NCBI GenBank assembly: GCA_949710005.1
Contig: OX453272.1
Coordinates: 14,079,588 to 14,143,587, forward strand
Source of the DNA: Ricordea florida
Taxonomy: Eukaryota > Cnidaria > Anthozoa > Corallimorpharia > Ricordeidae
Length of the DNA: 64,000 nt
Direction of reading: 5' to 3'
Of the stretch, positions 23,278 through 35,943 are shown piece after piece; the first letter of the stretch is position 1, and the number at the start of each line of letters is the position of its first letter. Made by a program: the position numbers and the translations under genes. The notes under the pieces are model-generated. The model was not told where the DNA came from, ran no database searches, and saw only the letters and a list, made by a program, of their open reading frames with translations.

Positions 23278-23909
23278 ATGTACCTTATTTATTTACAGAA
23301 CAGTACGAGGTACAAAACTGGTTGTGATCGTTACTTTCTCACCCGCTTCAAAGACACAGTCACACTCCCGTTAAGCTCTTGGGAATACCGAAGACTAAGT
23401 CTCCTTGGAAAAATCACACTGTTACAAAGCTTAATTGCCTCCCAGCTTGAATATCTTCTGTTGTCCTTGCCAACAAACCATCGTGCCCTTGAACAAATCA
23501 ATAATTTGTTTATGATGATATGATGATATGATTAGTGATTACTCAAAAAGCGGATTAAGGATGATTAATATAAAATCCTTCAATATGGCTCTTAAATCTG
23601 CTGGGGTAAAAAATACCTTGACCCGACAAACTAAGGAAAATGGAAATCAGTTTTTAACTCTAACCTATAATATTTTGGTGTACCCGCTATTTTTAAAGGC
23701 AATCTCAACAAAGATGACTTGAATTATATCCTAACGTATCGGACCTTTTCACAAAGGAAATCGTGAAGATTTGGTCAGAAATAAATTATGAAGCAAATAT
23801 TCAATCCGACGACTGCTACTTCTCCATGAGCTTGTGGCATAACCTTTTAGTTAGAATTGATAAAAAAACCAATATATTACCAGCAATGGTGCACAAGAGA
23901 CATCCAAAC
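23278..23909 (+). pseudogene. LINE tail, unit 6
   Basis: Copy of the unit 1 LINE tail without noticed changes. Confidence 0.65.
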
Positions 23910-23911
23910 AG

Positions 23912-24961
23912 TTGCACACGTATGCTGCTGTAGCCTCTGACGACAACGAGACCTCTTCGGAAGCAATGTGGGCGATGTTCCAACAGAGACATGAACATTG
24001 CTTTACTACTGAAGTCTTAAGGAAAGTAAAGACCAACTTGGAAAATGGTAAGGATATTGACCCAGCTTTGTTAAGAAGGCAGTTGTACATTGGGAGGATG
24101 GCGTTTTTTCCGGAATATGTGAGCATGCTTGGATGTAAAAAAACCTTGACTAATGACAAAAAGGCGAAGCTTACGGGTATTCACATGGCTACCAAGTCCA
24201 GAGCCATGACGACTTTAAGAGATTTCCAGAAGAGGAAGTATGGAACACCACCGACCATTATTGGCCACCAGGCAACCATTATTGGCCAGCATGCAACCAG
24301 GGGCCTCTTACATGCGACACCCCTACAGGATTCCATATTCACACCCTTAACGACTTCACAAGAACACGTTGTCGCTGTAGCCGCCATGCACGATCAGAAT
24401 GATGTTTCTAGTTATGTCAACAGGAACGCTTTCGATGTGGGAGAGGTAGTGGCCTTTCGTGAAACTGACGGGTTGCCTTTCAATCTGTTGAGAGTCACCC
24501 ATAACGTATCTCTGCGAAGTCTTGGCCTCCGATCCAGAGTCCGAGGGGACTTTCTTGTTGAAACTGCACGAGATGATGACAACATTTGTTATTCCCTAGA
24601 TCCCAACTGGAAGAATGCTTCCACGGTATATGCGCATGTGTTGCGGGATGGAAACGACGGGGTAGTGACCTTGTTCTTGGAGGAGGCTGTCACAGTGACG
24701 GAAACTAAATTCTTGATGTCAACAGAAACATACGGCGAAATTCTGGAGACAGCAGAGCAATTTGAAGATTCCATCAAGCGAGCATTGCAATCAGATGAAT
24801 CAAATGAAGACATGTACGAGGAAAGATCCACGGCGGGCACAGAACATGCTGAACCTTCAGAAAGTGATCATGAGGCACAAGAGACTGTAGTATATCAAGA
24901 TCGTAGGCAAAGAAGAGGCAGAGGGAACAGATATCAAGACATCATTGCTTGTTTACGATGA
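23912..24961 (+). CDS. Array protein, unit 7 (349 codons, L-type ending)
   Basis: L-type copy, first ATG at 23966, identical in reading to unit 5. Confidence 0.45.
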   Translation: MHTYAAVASDDNETSSEAMWAMFQQRHEHCFTTEVLRKVKTNLENGKDIDPALLRRQLYIGRMAFFPEYVSMLGCKKTLTNDKKAKLTGIHMATKSRAMTTLRDFQKRKYGTPPTIIGHQATIIGQHATRGLLHATPLQDSIFTPLTTSQEHVVAVAAMHDQNDVSSYVNRNAFDVGEVVAFRETDGLPFNLLRVTHNVSLRSLGLRSRVRGDFLVETARDDDNICYSLDPNWKNASTVYAHVLRDGNDGVVTLFLEEAVTVTETKFLMSTETYGEILETAEQFEDSIKRALQSDESNEDMYEERSTAGTEHAEPSESDHEAQETVVYQDRRQRRGRGNRYQDIIACLR

Positions 24962-25045
24962 GTTTGATGGCCGTTTTCTGACCCTGGTAAGTCTCAAAAA
25001 GGTTAGTGATCCCACATTGATTCTCGCAGTAACTTTGTTAACTTA

Positions 25046-27843
25046 GTTCCTCGCGAAGCGAGGCCGAAGGCCGAGCGTAGCGAGGTTGCTAATCGTGTCG
25101 CCTTCGGTCAGACCACGTGGCTCGCAAGCCCGAGTAAATCGAGCCGAGAGTTTTTATATATGTATATATATTTTAAAGGTGTCCGTTCGCAGGCGTGGTT
25201 ACCAGGCCACAGTAACGCATTTGACAAATTGCTGAATTTCCGCCATTGCGTATTCGGTGATGTCCTTTTGAAAATAATGTAAATTTTGTGGAAGCCGATT
25301 TCACTCGTCCTGGAAGTACATCCCAGCCAGAAGATCTCCGAGATATACAAGAAAAAGCAGCAAGACATCGTAGTCGAGTAAGTTCGAATACCGTGAAAAT
25401 GAACACAAGGAAAGCACGACTCAAAGCACAGCCAGAGATACGACGGTATGGAGAATAACAACATACATCCCAGCAAAGAGAACAACTGCTCGCCCCAAAA
25501 AAGGCAAACGAAACAGCAGGGAAAAGGACCAGGAATTCAACAAAGTTAATTTTGGTATTGAATGTGTCATTGATAGAAATACAGGACAAGGGCGAACGAT
25601 TACATAACGAAATATACTGGCGAACTAAATTTAGAGAAACTACTTTGAAGGGAAACCGAGGAGGAACGACTTCAACGATTAGAGATGTCTCTGCAAAATA
25701 ATTCTATTATTCTAAAAACGGAATCGGAAGACGAGCAACATATTGCAGGAGGATGTATGAAGGTATTTTTCGTAATAAAACGATAGCCTTTCCATTTTGA
25801 AGAAATTCCCAACACAGAGAACTGCAGTTGTGATAGCAGTCATTTATAACTATGTGATCTGATATCATTGCAACAGTGAAAATATTGTAAATTATCTTGA
25901 TCTAGCCGTTATGTTAGGCATTTTCAACAGAATAGATACCCAGTGTCACTAAGTACTGTATTCTCTGATTGAAAGGTTTCAGTAATAGTGCGTGGGGACA
26001 GACAAGTTTCATAGCCTTTTTACAATGGGTCAGTTTTACCTTACAGTTCTATGAGCCCTTGATAAAATTGCTATCTAGGACCCCTGCCCTTTTCCCACAA
26101 ATGAAAAGTTCATTTAAGCCCTAATTTGCAAAATTATACATAACATATTAACTTTGTTACTTACTGCTGTTCATTTTTATGATATCAAATACCAATATTT
26201 AATAACAACCACAACATACAGTTCACCTTTTACACTGGAAAAACTATAAAGAAGAAACTAAAGTATGTAATGTCAAAATGTTTATGATCTTTCTCATATA
26301 TTCATTGCAAGTGTGCTGTATATAGTAACAATTGTTTCAAGGTTCATAAATGCCCAATGCTTTCAATCATGATTTTCCAAACTAGCTTTATGGACAAATG
26401 ACTGCACTAGATTCTAAGCCTTAAAGAAGAAATGACATTCTTTAGAGCTGTTTTGATTACCACCACCTCTGATGGAAAGCCTGTCAAGAAGATTTTTGTA
26501 TTGCTTGTAGTAGTAGAGGAACAATACTCTTACCCAGATAAGGACATACATTCCATCCCATAACAATATACATTAAGAAAAACATAAAAACATATAACAA
26601 TAATAATAAAAATATCAATACCAGTAATTTATAATAATAGTAATAATACTGATAATAATATAATAATAGTGCTTCTCATTACTATATGTCATTGGTTACA
26701 GTTCAATACCTCGAGCTGCTTTGACTTTTTTTATGAAATACCATACTATTAAATCTTTCTTCTCCAGTTGTTATAATTGAGATTTTCATATATTCAAAAT
26801 CATATACTATTCTTTAGTTGGGTATGGATATTTTGGCTGTTTCTGTAACAGCACAATTAAACTTTCATGTGGTAGATACTATTGACTGCTTGATGTTGAT
26901 TTTGCATTAATTTTTTTACAGGAGTATGTCATTTAGTGCAGCCATTTTTTTCAGCACATGAAGATTTCAATAACTCTTTCTTACATTATTTTTATGATTA
27001 CCTAAAAAAAGCACAGCCACATACTATACAGTAGGCACTCTCTATTACCAAACCTTTATTCAAAGTTTTTGTAGAATCCAATTATTTTACCCTCAATTTT
27101 TTTATGTAATGACATTGTATCTCTAACTTCTGTTGATATGGCATCTCTTTTGAGGGAAGAGCAATTTTTCTATCTGTTACTGGGAGTACCATTCCAACTG
27201 CAGAGAGCAAACAAATTGAAACGTGCACTATTCATAATGCTCTCAATTGTGGTTACCTAGGAATGAAATAATGACTGCAGTAGACAATAAAATATCTAAT
27301 CAGAAGACTCTTCTTACAATGAATCTCATGATAACAATAGAGCATAAACAAAAAAACTTGGCGCATTCAACTCATCCTCGGATATTGCTTTTAAAAGTGA
27401 TGTACAACAAAGCGGACAAAGCAGTAAGGACTAAGAAAATAAAACTAAAATAAAAAACAGGTTTTTACGCTGTGGTAAACACAAGCACTAATATCAGTTC
27501 TTCAAGATTTCACTTGCAAAAGATTTACAATAATTTTTAATTTGTTTTAAGTGAATATTATTGTCATACTTCATAAACTCTGTATTCCGTGTAAGGATAA
27601 CAGATAATGTTACTTCTATTCCTTCTGGTGCAATCTCAGTGGCAGTGAAAGAGCTAAATGAAGTTAACTTTTTAAGCACTGTGTTGAGCGGTATACTGAT
27701 CATGTCATTTGCACAGGGTGTCAATAATTGTGTACCAAACAAAGCATAACGAATATAGTAATGGGGATTAGGATAATAGCTAAAGGCATTTTCACTTCTT
27801 CAAAAACTAGCTTCGCGAGGTTTTGCGGGCGTCGTATTTCTAG
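25046..27843 (+). mobile_element. L insert, copy in unit 7
   Basis: Same length (2,798 bp) and site as in unit 5, with single-base differences (for example CTCGCAAGC at 25121 versus CTTGCAAGC, and GGGCGTCG versus GGGAGTCG near the right end). Confidence 0.7.
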
Positions 27844-28083
27844 TTTACTCTATGCGTGCGATAATCCTCTTTCCTCCCTGGACTAAGACAGTTCCTTTAG
27901 TTTAGCCACTATAAAGCAGCCACTTGTGGGTAAGGGGATAATGGGAAAACAATAGAAAAACCTTCATTTTGGACAACTGGCCATTTTTGTATCGAATAAA
28001 CGTATGAAAAAAAAAACCAACCCGAAAATAAGCCGACCCAGTGGGAAATTGGCCAACCCAGTGACGTTTTTTCCGAAAACCCG

Positions 28084-28746
28084 GTGAAGATAAAGATTCC
28101 ACTGGGTCTGTTACAGAGGGGTGTAACAACGGACCTAAATTATAATGAAAAGCTAACTATAGTTAATAATTCTTTAACGACCGTGAAGGTATTATTGCGG
28201 AGAGTACCCAATGTTGACATAAGACAACTCTGGTACGCATGCGCCTCGCCTAACAATGATTATAAAATAATTCATATAGTGCGGGACCTCAGAGCTGTCA
28301 TGCCATCATGGAAAAAAAACGGCTCTTACAAAGAAGTGGATCGAAACGAAAGATCCTCACTAAAGAACCACCCTAAAGAAGTCTGCAACCAAACTATGAA
28401 GAGTTTGAACTTACTGAAATCGTTTCCTTCTCGGCAAAAAAAGGATTACAAACTGGTTCGTTACGAGGATATGGCCGTCAATCCGCTCAAAGTCCTAAGC
28501 AGGGTTTACGAATTCGCGGGCATTCCAGTTGGCGACAGTGTGAAGGAATGGCTGCGTAACGCTACACACCCCAGCGTTCAAAAAATGAGACAGGGAATGA
28601 AACAGTTTTAGGGTTATACACACCGTCAAAGATTCTATGGCTGTGCTGAACAACTGGCGTAAAAGTGCTGATCCTTTAGAAGTGAAAATTGTTGAAGAAA
28701 ACTGTGATGGACCTTATGGGTTACACGCCATCAAACGGCTCCATAC
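28084..28746 (+). pseudogene. Sulfotransferase-like fragment, unit 7
   Basis: Same as unit 1 fragment and frameshift, downstream of the second L insert. Confidence 0.75.
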
Positions 28747-28764
28747 GCTCGTTGTCGATAAAGG

Positions 28765-29396
28765 ATGTACCTTATTTATTTACAGAACAGTACGAGGTAC
28801 AAAACTGGTTGTGATCGTTACTTTCTCACCCGCTTCAAAGACACAGTCACACTCCCGTTAAGCTCTTGGGAATACCGAAGACTAAGTCTCCTTGGAAAAA
28901 TCACACTGTTACAAAGCTTAATTGCCTCCCAGCTTGAATATCTTCTGTTGTCCTTGCCAACAAACCATCGTGCCCTTGAACAAATCAATAATTTGTTTAT
29001 GATGATATGATGATATGATTAGTGATTACTCAAAAAGCGGATTAAGGATGATTAATATAAAATCCTTCAATATGGCTCTTAAATCTGCTGGGGTAAAAAA
29101 TACCTTGACCCGACAAACTAAGGAAAATGGAAATCAGTTTTTAACTCTAACCTATAATATTTTGGTGTACCCGCTATTTTTAAAGGCAATCTCAACAAAG
29201 ATGACTTGAATTATATCCTAACGTATCGGACCTTTTCACAAAGGAAATCGTGAAGATTTGGTCAGAAATAAATTATGAAGCAAATATTCAATCCGACGAC
29301 TGCTACTTCTCCATGAGCTTGTGGCATAACCTTTTAGTTAGAATTGATAAAAAAACCAATATATTACCAGCAATGGTGCACAAGAGACATCCAAAC
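28765..29396 (+). pseudogene. LINE tail, unit 7
   Basis: Copy of the unit 1 LINE tail without noticed changes. Confidence 0.65.
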
Positions 29397-29398
29397 AG

Positions 29399-30448
29399 TT
29401 GCACACGTATGCTGCTGTAGCCTCTGACGACAACGAGACCTCTTCGGAAGCAATGTGGGCGATGTTCCAACAGAGACATGAACATTGCTTTACTACTGAA
29501 GTCTTAAGGAAAGTAAAGACCAACTTGGAAAATGGTAAGGATATTGACCCAGCTTTGTTAAGAAGGCAGTTGTACATTGGGAGGATGGCGTTTTTTCCGG
29601 AATATGTGAGCATGCTTGGATGTAAAAAAACCTTGACTAATGACAAAAAGGCGAAGCTTACGGGTATTCACATGGCTACCAAGTCCAGAGCCATGACGAC
29701 TTTAAGAGATTTCCAGAAGAGGAAGTATGGAACACCACCGACCATTATTGGCCACCAGGCAACCATTATTGGCCAGCATGCAACCAGGGGCCTCTTACAT
29801 GCGACACCCCTACAGGATTCCATATTCACACCCTTAACGACTTCACAAGAACACGTTGTCGCTGTAGCCGCCATGCACGATCAGAATGATGTTTCTAGTT
29901 ATGTCAACAGGAACGCTTTCGATGTGGGAGAGGTAGTGGCCTTTCGTGAAACTGACGGGTTGCCTTTCAATCTGTTGAGAGTCACCCATAACGTATCTCT
30001 GCGAAGTCTTGGCCTCCGATCCAGAGTCCGAGGGGACTTTCTTGTTGAAACTGCACGAGATGATGACAACATTTGTTATTCCCTAGATCCCAACTGGAAG
30101 AATGCTTCCACGGTATATGCGCATGTGTTGCGGGATGGAAACGACGGGGTAGTGACCTTGTTCTTGGAGGAGGCTGTCACAGTGACGGAAACTAAATTCT
30201 TGATGTCAACAGAAACATACGGCGAAATTCTGGAGACAGCAGAGCAATTTGAAGATTCCATCAAGCGAGCATTGCAATCAGATGAATCAAATGAAGACAT
30301 GTACGAGGAAAGATCCACGGCGGGCACAGAACATGCTGAACCTTCAGAAAGTGATCATGAGGCACAAGAGACTGTAGTATATCAAGATCGTAGGCAAAGA
30401 AGAGGCAGAGGGAACAGATATCAAGACATCATTGCTTGTTTACGATGA
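29399..30448 (+). CDS. Array protein, unit 8 (349 codons, L-type ending)
   Basis: L-type copy in the last unit, first ATG at 29453, same reading as units 5 and 7. This half of unit 8 belongs to the homogenised interior; divergence begins only after about 33600. Confidence 0.45.
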   Translation: MHTYAAVASDDNETSSEAMWAMFQQRHEHCFTTEVLRKVKTNLENGKDIDPALLRRQLYIGRMAFFPEYVSMLGCKKTLTNDKKAKLTGIHMATKSRAMTTLRDFQKRKYGTPPTIIGHQATIIGQHATRGLLHATPLQDSIFTPLTTSQEHVVAVAAMHDQNDVSSYVNRNAFDVGEVVAFRETDGLPFNLLRVTHNVSLRSLGLRSRVRGDFLVETARDDDNICYSLDPNWKNASTVYAHVLRDGNDGVVTLFLEEAVTVTETKFLMSTETYGEILETAEQFEDSIKRALQSDESNEDMYEERSTAGTEHAEPSESDHEAQETVVYQDRRQRRGRGNRYQDIIACLR

Positions 30449-30532
30449 GTTTGATGGCCGTTTTCTGACCCTGGTAAGTCTCAAAAAGGTTAGTGATCCC
30501 ACATTGATTCTCGCAGTAACTTTGTTAACTTA

Positions 30533-33330
30533 GTTCCTCGCGAAGCGAGGCCGAAGGCCGAGCGTAGCGAGGTTGCTAATCGTGTCGCCTTCGGTCAGAC
30601 CACGTGGCTCGCAAGCCCGAGTAAATCGAGCCGAGAGTTTTTATATATGTATATATATTTTAAAGGTGTCCGTTCGCAGGCGTGGTTACCAGGCCACAGT
30701 AACGCATTTGACAAATTGCTGAATTTCCGCCATTGCGTATTCGGTGATGTCCTTTTGAAAATAATGTAAATTTTGTGGAAGCCGATTTCACTCGTCCTGG
30801 AAGTACATCCCAGCCAGAAGATCTCCGAGATATACAAGAAAAAGCAGCAAGACATCGTAGTCGAGTAAGTTCGAATACCGTGAAAATGAACACAAGGAAA
30901 GCACGACTCAAAGCACAGCCAGAGATACGACGGTATGGAGAATAACAACATACATCCCAGCAAAGAGAACAACTGCTCGCCCCAAAAAAGGCAAACGAAA
31001 CAGCAGGGAAAAGGACCAGGAATTCAACAAAGTTAATTTTGGTATTGAATGTGTCATTGATAGAAATACAGGACAAGGGCGAACGATTACATAACGAAAT
31101 ATACTGGCGAACTAAATTTAGAGAAACTACTTTGAAGGGAAACCGAGGAGGAACGACTTCAACGATTAGAGATGTCTCTGCAAAATAATTCTATTATTCT
31201 AAAAACGGAATCGGAAGACGAGCAACATATTGCAGGAGGATGTATGAAGGTATTTTTCGTAATAAAACGATAGCCTTTCCATTTTGAAGAAATTCCCAAC
31301 ACAGAGAACTGCAGTTGTGATAGCAGTCATTTATAACTATGTGATCTGATATCATTGCAACAGTGAAAATATTGTAAATTATCTTGATCTAGCCGTTATG
31401 TTAGGCATTTTCAACAGAATAGATACCCAGTGTCACTAAGTACTGTATTCTCTGATTGAAAGGTTTCAGTAATAGTGCGTGGGGACAGACAAGTTTCATA
31501 GCCTTTTTACAATGGGTCAGTTTTACCTTACAGTTCTATGAGCCCTTGATAAAATTGCTATCTAGGACCCCTGCCCTTTTCCCACAAATGAAAAGTTCAT
31601 TTAAGCCCTAATTTGCAAAATTATACATAACATATTAACTTTGTTACTTACTGCTGTTCATTTTTATGATATCAAATACCAATATTTAATAACAACCACA
31701 ACATACAGTTCACCTTTTACACTGGAAAAACTATAAAGAAGAAACTAAAGTATGTAATGTCAAAATGTTTATGATCTTTCTCATATATTCATTGCAAGTG
31801 TGCTGTATATAGTAACAATTGTTTCAAGGTTCATAAATGCCCAATGCTTTCAATCATGATTTTCCAAACTAGCTTTATGGACAAATGACTGCACTAGATT
31901 CTAAGCCTTAAAGAAGAAATGACATTCTTTAGAGCTGTTTTGATTACCACCACCTCTGATGGAAAGCCTGTCAAGAAGATTTTTGTATTGCTTGTAGTAG
32001 TAGAGGAACAATACTCTTACCCAGATAAGGACATACATTCCATCCCATAACAATATACATTAAGAAAAACATAAAAACATATAACAATAATAATAAAAAT
32101 ATCAATACCAGTAATTTATAATAATAGTAATAATACTGATAATAATATAATAATAGTGCTTCTCATTACTATATGTCATTGGTTACAGTTCAATACCTCG
32201 AGCTGCTTTGACTTTTTTTATGAAATACCATACTATTAAATCTTTCTTCTCCAGTTGTTATAATTGAGATTTTCATATATTCAAAATCATATACTATTCT
32301 TTAGTTGGGTATGGATATTTTGGCTGTTTCTGTAACAGCACAATTAAACTTTCATGTGGTAGATACTATTGACTGCTTGATGTTGATTTTGCATTAATTT
32401 TTTTACAGGAGTATGTCATTTAGTGCAGCCATTTTTTTCAGCACATGAAGATTTCAATAACTCTTTCTTACATTATTTTTATGATTACCTAAAAAAAGCA
32501 CAGCCACATACTATACAGTAGGCACTCTCTATTACCAAACCTTTATTCAAAGTTTTTGTAGAATCCAATTATTTTACCCTCAATTTTTTTATGTAATGAC
32601 ATTGTATCTCTAACTTCTGTTGATATGGCATCTCTTTTGAGGGAAGAGCAATTTTTCTATCTATTACTGGGAGTACCATTCCAACTGCAGAGAGCAAACA
32701 AATTGAAACGTGCACTATTCATAATGCTCTCAATTGTGGTTACCTAGGAATGAAATAATGACTGCAGTAGACAATAAAATATCTAATCAGAAGACTCTTC
32801 TTACAATGAATCTCATGATAACAATAGAGCATAAACAAAAAAACTTGGCGCATTCAACTCATCCTCGGATATTGCTTTTAAAAGTGATGTACAACAAAGC
32901 GGACAAAGCAGTAAGGACTAAGAAAATAAAACTAAAATAAAAAACAGGTTTTTACGCTGTGGTAAACACAAGCACTAATATCAGTTCTTCAAGATTTTAC
33001 TTGCAAAAGATTTACAATAATTTTTAATTTGTTTTAAGTGAATATTATTGTCATACTTCATAAACTCTGTATTCCGTGTAAGTATAACAGATAATGTTAC
33101 TTCTATTCCTTCTGGTGCAATCTCAGTGGCAGTGAAAGAGCTAAATGAAGTTAACTTTTTAAGCACTGTGTTGAGCGGTATACTGATCATGTCATTTGCA
33201 CAGGGTGTCAATAATTGTGTACCAAACAAAGCATAACGAATATAGTAATGGGGATTAGGATAATAGCTAAAGGCATTTTCACTTCTTCAAAAACTAGCTT
33301 CGCGAGGTTTTGCGGGAGTCGTATTTCTAG
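30533..33330 (+). mobile_element. L insert, copy in unit 8
   Basis: Same length and site as the other two. Carries private changes (CTATTACTGGG near 32661, AGTATAACAG near 33080) while sharing CTCGCAAGC with unit 7 and GGGAGTCG with unit 5, a mosaic pattern that suggests exchange between units. Confidence 0.7.
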
Positions 33331-33570
33331 TTTACTCTATGCGTGCGATAATCCTCTTTCCTCCCTGGACTAAGACAGTTCCTTTAGTTTAGCCACTATA
33401 AAGCAGCCACTTGTGGGTAAGGGGATAATGGGAAAACAATAGAAAAACCTTCATTTTGGACAACTGGCCATTTTTGTATCGAATAAACGTATGAAAAAAA
33501 AAACCAACCCGAAAATAAGCCGACCCAGTGGGAAATTGGCCAACCCAGTGACGTTTTTTCCGAAAACCCG

Positions 33571-34236
33571 GTGAAGATAAAGATTCCACTGGGTCTGTTA
33601 CAGAGGGGTGTGACAACGGACCTAAATTATGATGAAAAGCTAACTAAATTTAATAATTCTTTAACGGCCGTGAAGGTATTATCGCGGAGAGTACCCAATG
33701 TTGACATAAGACAACTCTGGTACGCATGCGCCTCGCCTAACAATGATTATAAAATAATTCATATAGTGCGGGACCTCAGAGCTGTCATGCCATCATGGAA
33801 AAAAAACGGCTCTTACAAAGAAGTGGATCGAAACGAAAGATCCTCATTAAAGAACCACCCTAAAGAAGTCTGCAACCAAACTATGAAGAGTTTGAACTTA
33901 CTGAAAGGCTTCTTTCTCGGCAAAAAAAGGATTACAAACTGGTTCGTTACGAGGATATGGCCGTCAATCCGCTCAAAGTCCTAAGCAAGGTTTACGAATT
34001 CGCGGGCATTCCAGTTGGCGACAGTGTGAAGGAGTGGCTGCGTAACGCTACACACCCCAGCGTTCAAAAAATGAGACAGGGAATGAGAAACAGTTTTAGG
34101 GTTATACACACCGTCAAAGATTCTATGGCTGTGCTGAACAACTGGCGTAAAAGTGCTGATCCTTAGAGAAGTGAAAATTGTTGAAGAAAACTGTGATGGA
34201 CCTTATGGGTTACACGCCATCAAACGGCTCGATACG
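33571..34236 (+). pseudogene. Sulfotransferase-like fragment, unit 8 (diverged, informative)
   Basis: The only copy outside the homogenised core. It keeps the two bases lost in all other units, so the C-terminal part stays in frame from 33957 to 34166 (KVYEFAGIPVGDS to MAVLNNWRKSADP). It has its own defects: a frameshift near 33908 and a premature TAG at 34164. Several substitutions separate it from the other copies. It shows that the frameshift shared by units 1-7 arose or spread after the array formed, and that unit 8 retains an older state at that site. Confidence 0.75.
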
Positions 34237-34253
34237 CTCGTTGTTGATAAAGA

Positions 34254-34945
34254 ATGTACCTTATTTATTTACAGAACGGTACGAGGTACAAAACTGGTTG
34301 TGATCGCTACTTTCTCACCCGCTTCAAAGACACAGTCACACTCCCGTTAAGCTCTTGGGAATACCGAAGACTAAGTCTCCTTGGAAAAGTAACAGTGTTT
34401 CAAAGCTTAATTGCCTCCCAGCTTGAATATCTTCTGTTGTCCTTGCCAACAAACCATCGTGCCCTTGAACAAATCAATAATTTGTTTATGATGATATGAT
34501 GATATGATTAGTGATTACTCAAAAAGCGGATTAAGGATGATTAATATAAAATCCTTCAATATGGCTCTTAAATCTGCTGGGGTAAAAAATACCTTGACCC
34601 GACAAACTAAGGATAATGGAAATCAGTTTTTAACTCTAACCTTTAAGATTTTGGTGTACCCGCTATTTTTAAAGGCAATCTCAACAAAGATGACTTGAAT
34701 TATATCCTAACGTATCGAACCTTTTCACAAAGGAAATCGTGAAGATTTGGTCAGAAATAAATTATGAAGCAAATATTCAATCCGACGACTGCTACTTCTC
34801 CATGAGCTTGTGGCATAACTCTTTAGTTAGAATTGATAAAAAAAATATATATATTACCAGCAATGGTGCACAGGAGGCATCCAAACAGTTGCACATTTGA
34901 TGAAAGATTCTACTACATTTCTCTCTTTCTCGGAATTCAAGGAGC
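34254..34945 (+). pseudogene. LINE tail, unit 8, continuing past the array edge
   Basis: Diverged copy. Beyond the array breakpoint (34893-34895) the LINE reading continues with HLMKDSTTFLSFSEFKERFDI, so the array boundary cuts through the middle of the LINE fragment. The founding duplication therefore happened after the LINE had inserted. The LINE then abuts the PHD-finger LINE fragment near 34945. Confidence 0.65.
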
Positions 34946-35411
34946 GATTTGACATAGACCTTATTTTAACCTCGGCCCAAACACAGCTAGAACAAGTTTC
35001 CCTACTTGTTCAAGAACGATAGCCCGCAATCACCGCTCGTTGGTTTGTAACTCTTTTAGAGGAGAATTTCATATCAAGTGTGGTAATGTTGCGCCTCAGA
35101 AACAATTCAATCAATTAGAAAAGAACAATCCAATGAACTGGTGCATTTCTGGATGCGTTGAAGTCGTTACTTCGTAATGCGAAATGAACTTGTCAGGTCC
35201 TTTCGCTACTGTCGACAATTTAGCGTATCTTACGGAGGACGGACTTGACGAAATGGACATGACAAGCCAGCATAGTGAACATGAAATTGCCGGTAATCTG
35301 TTTGATTTAGTGAAGCAGCTAGAATCCGGTTGTAAAAAAGAAGAAAAGTTAGCGCACTTAAATGCGTGCAGCTTGAAGGCCACAGGGGTGGCTCCAGATT
35401 TGATCAATTGA
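34946..35411 (+). pseudogene. LINE fragment with PHD-finger N-terminus (unoccupied Polinton target paralog)
   Basis: Resembles the start of CR1/L2-type LINE proteins found in cnidarians: a degraded NLGPNTA motif, then ARNHRSLVCNSFRGEFHIKCGNV with Cys/His spacing of a PHD finger, then NWCISGC. It stops at 35176 and is followed by an open frame (NLAYLTEDGLDEMDMTSQ to VAPDLIN). At 35315-35335 the sequence GTGAAGCAGCTAGAATCCGG is uninterrupted; in the paralog at 40507-40879 the same place is split by the Polinton. Confidence 0.65.
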
Positions 35412-35943
35412 TTTTCAGAAATCACTCAAATATTTCCGAGCCTGCGTTTGTTACTTCTCAGTTTCTTTCTTGCAGCTCAAGAAATCAATTATCCATCTTG
35501 TTATAGTGTTTATTATGAGTTAAAACAAACAAAAAAACCGTCGAATCTCGTTCTACTGTCGATTACACAGCAAACCCAGTCCTTCCCGAGCGAATTCGAC
35601 TAGTCTCCAGTCGCGTGCTTTTGTCCTCTGTCGAGACTTCCGAAAACAACACGAGAAAAATTCGTAGGCACACACCGGACAAAATTTGTACGCAGTGTGT
35701 GGGACTGAAAGGTTTATGTATCTTTTCAAAAATCACTCAAAACCCTCTTCTATTGGCCAGAAACACTCACATTGTCTTGCGAACTACTCAAACTCGGTTG
35801 TGATTGGCTATCCAGGACGCAAACTGCCGTGGAAACTTTTGACGAAACCCTCTCTTTAAAAGTCCTTTCGTTTGCTCTTGTTCCGATTAGAATTCATCGT
35901 TAACTTGCTACGGAGGAAGACAGGGTAATTTAAATTATAAATT
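35412..35943. other. Probable promoter/5' region of the hAT-like fragment
   Basis: No gene. Contains a GC-richer stretch with TTGTGATTGGCTATCC (CCAAT-box-like in inverse) near 35798-35813 and ends just before the ATG at 35944. A 62-codon frame at 35615-35803 has no recognisable content. Confidence 0.3.

Larger units (their letters stand above)
4990..34895 (+). repeat. Tandem array of eight direct units, two size classes
   Basis: Eight head-to-tail units start at 4990, 7657, 10350, 13043, 15736, 21223, 23916 and 29403. Units 2, 3, 4 and 6 are 2,693 bp, units 5 and 7 are 5,487 bp, unit 8 is about 5,490 bp and unit 1 is 2,667 bp. Order: S S S S L S L L. Each junction reads AGTTGCACACGTATG. The outer left edge has ACACGTATG and the outer right edge AGTTGCACA, so the founding duplication joined the two with a 3-bp overlap (ACA). 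Unit 1 differs from the rest only in roughly its first 550 bp and unit 8 only in its last 1.3 kb; the interior is almost invariant. A few single-base variants distinguish copies (for example 6131/8831 versus 11527). Confidence 0.95.

Noticed and set aside
4990-34895. Array considered as CRISPR or as rDNA/histone-type gene cluster
   Set aside because: Units are 2.7-5.5 kb, contain no short repeat-spacer pattern, no rRNA and no histone-like ORF; this is a eukaryotic tandem duplication.
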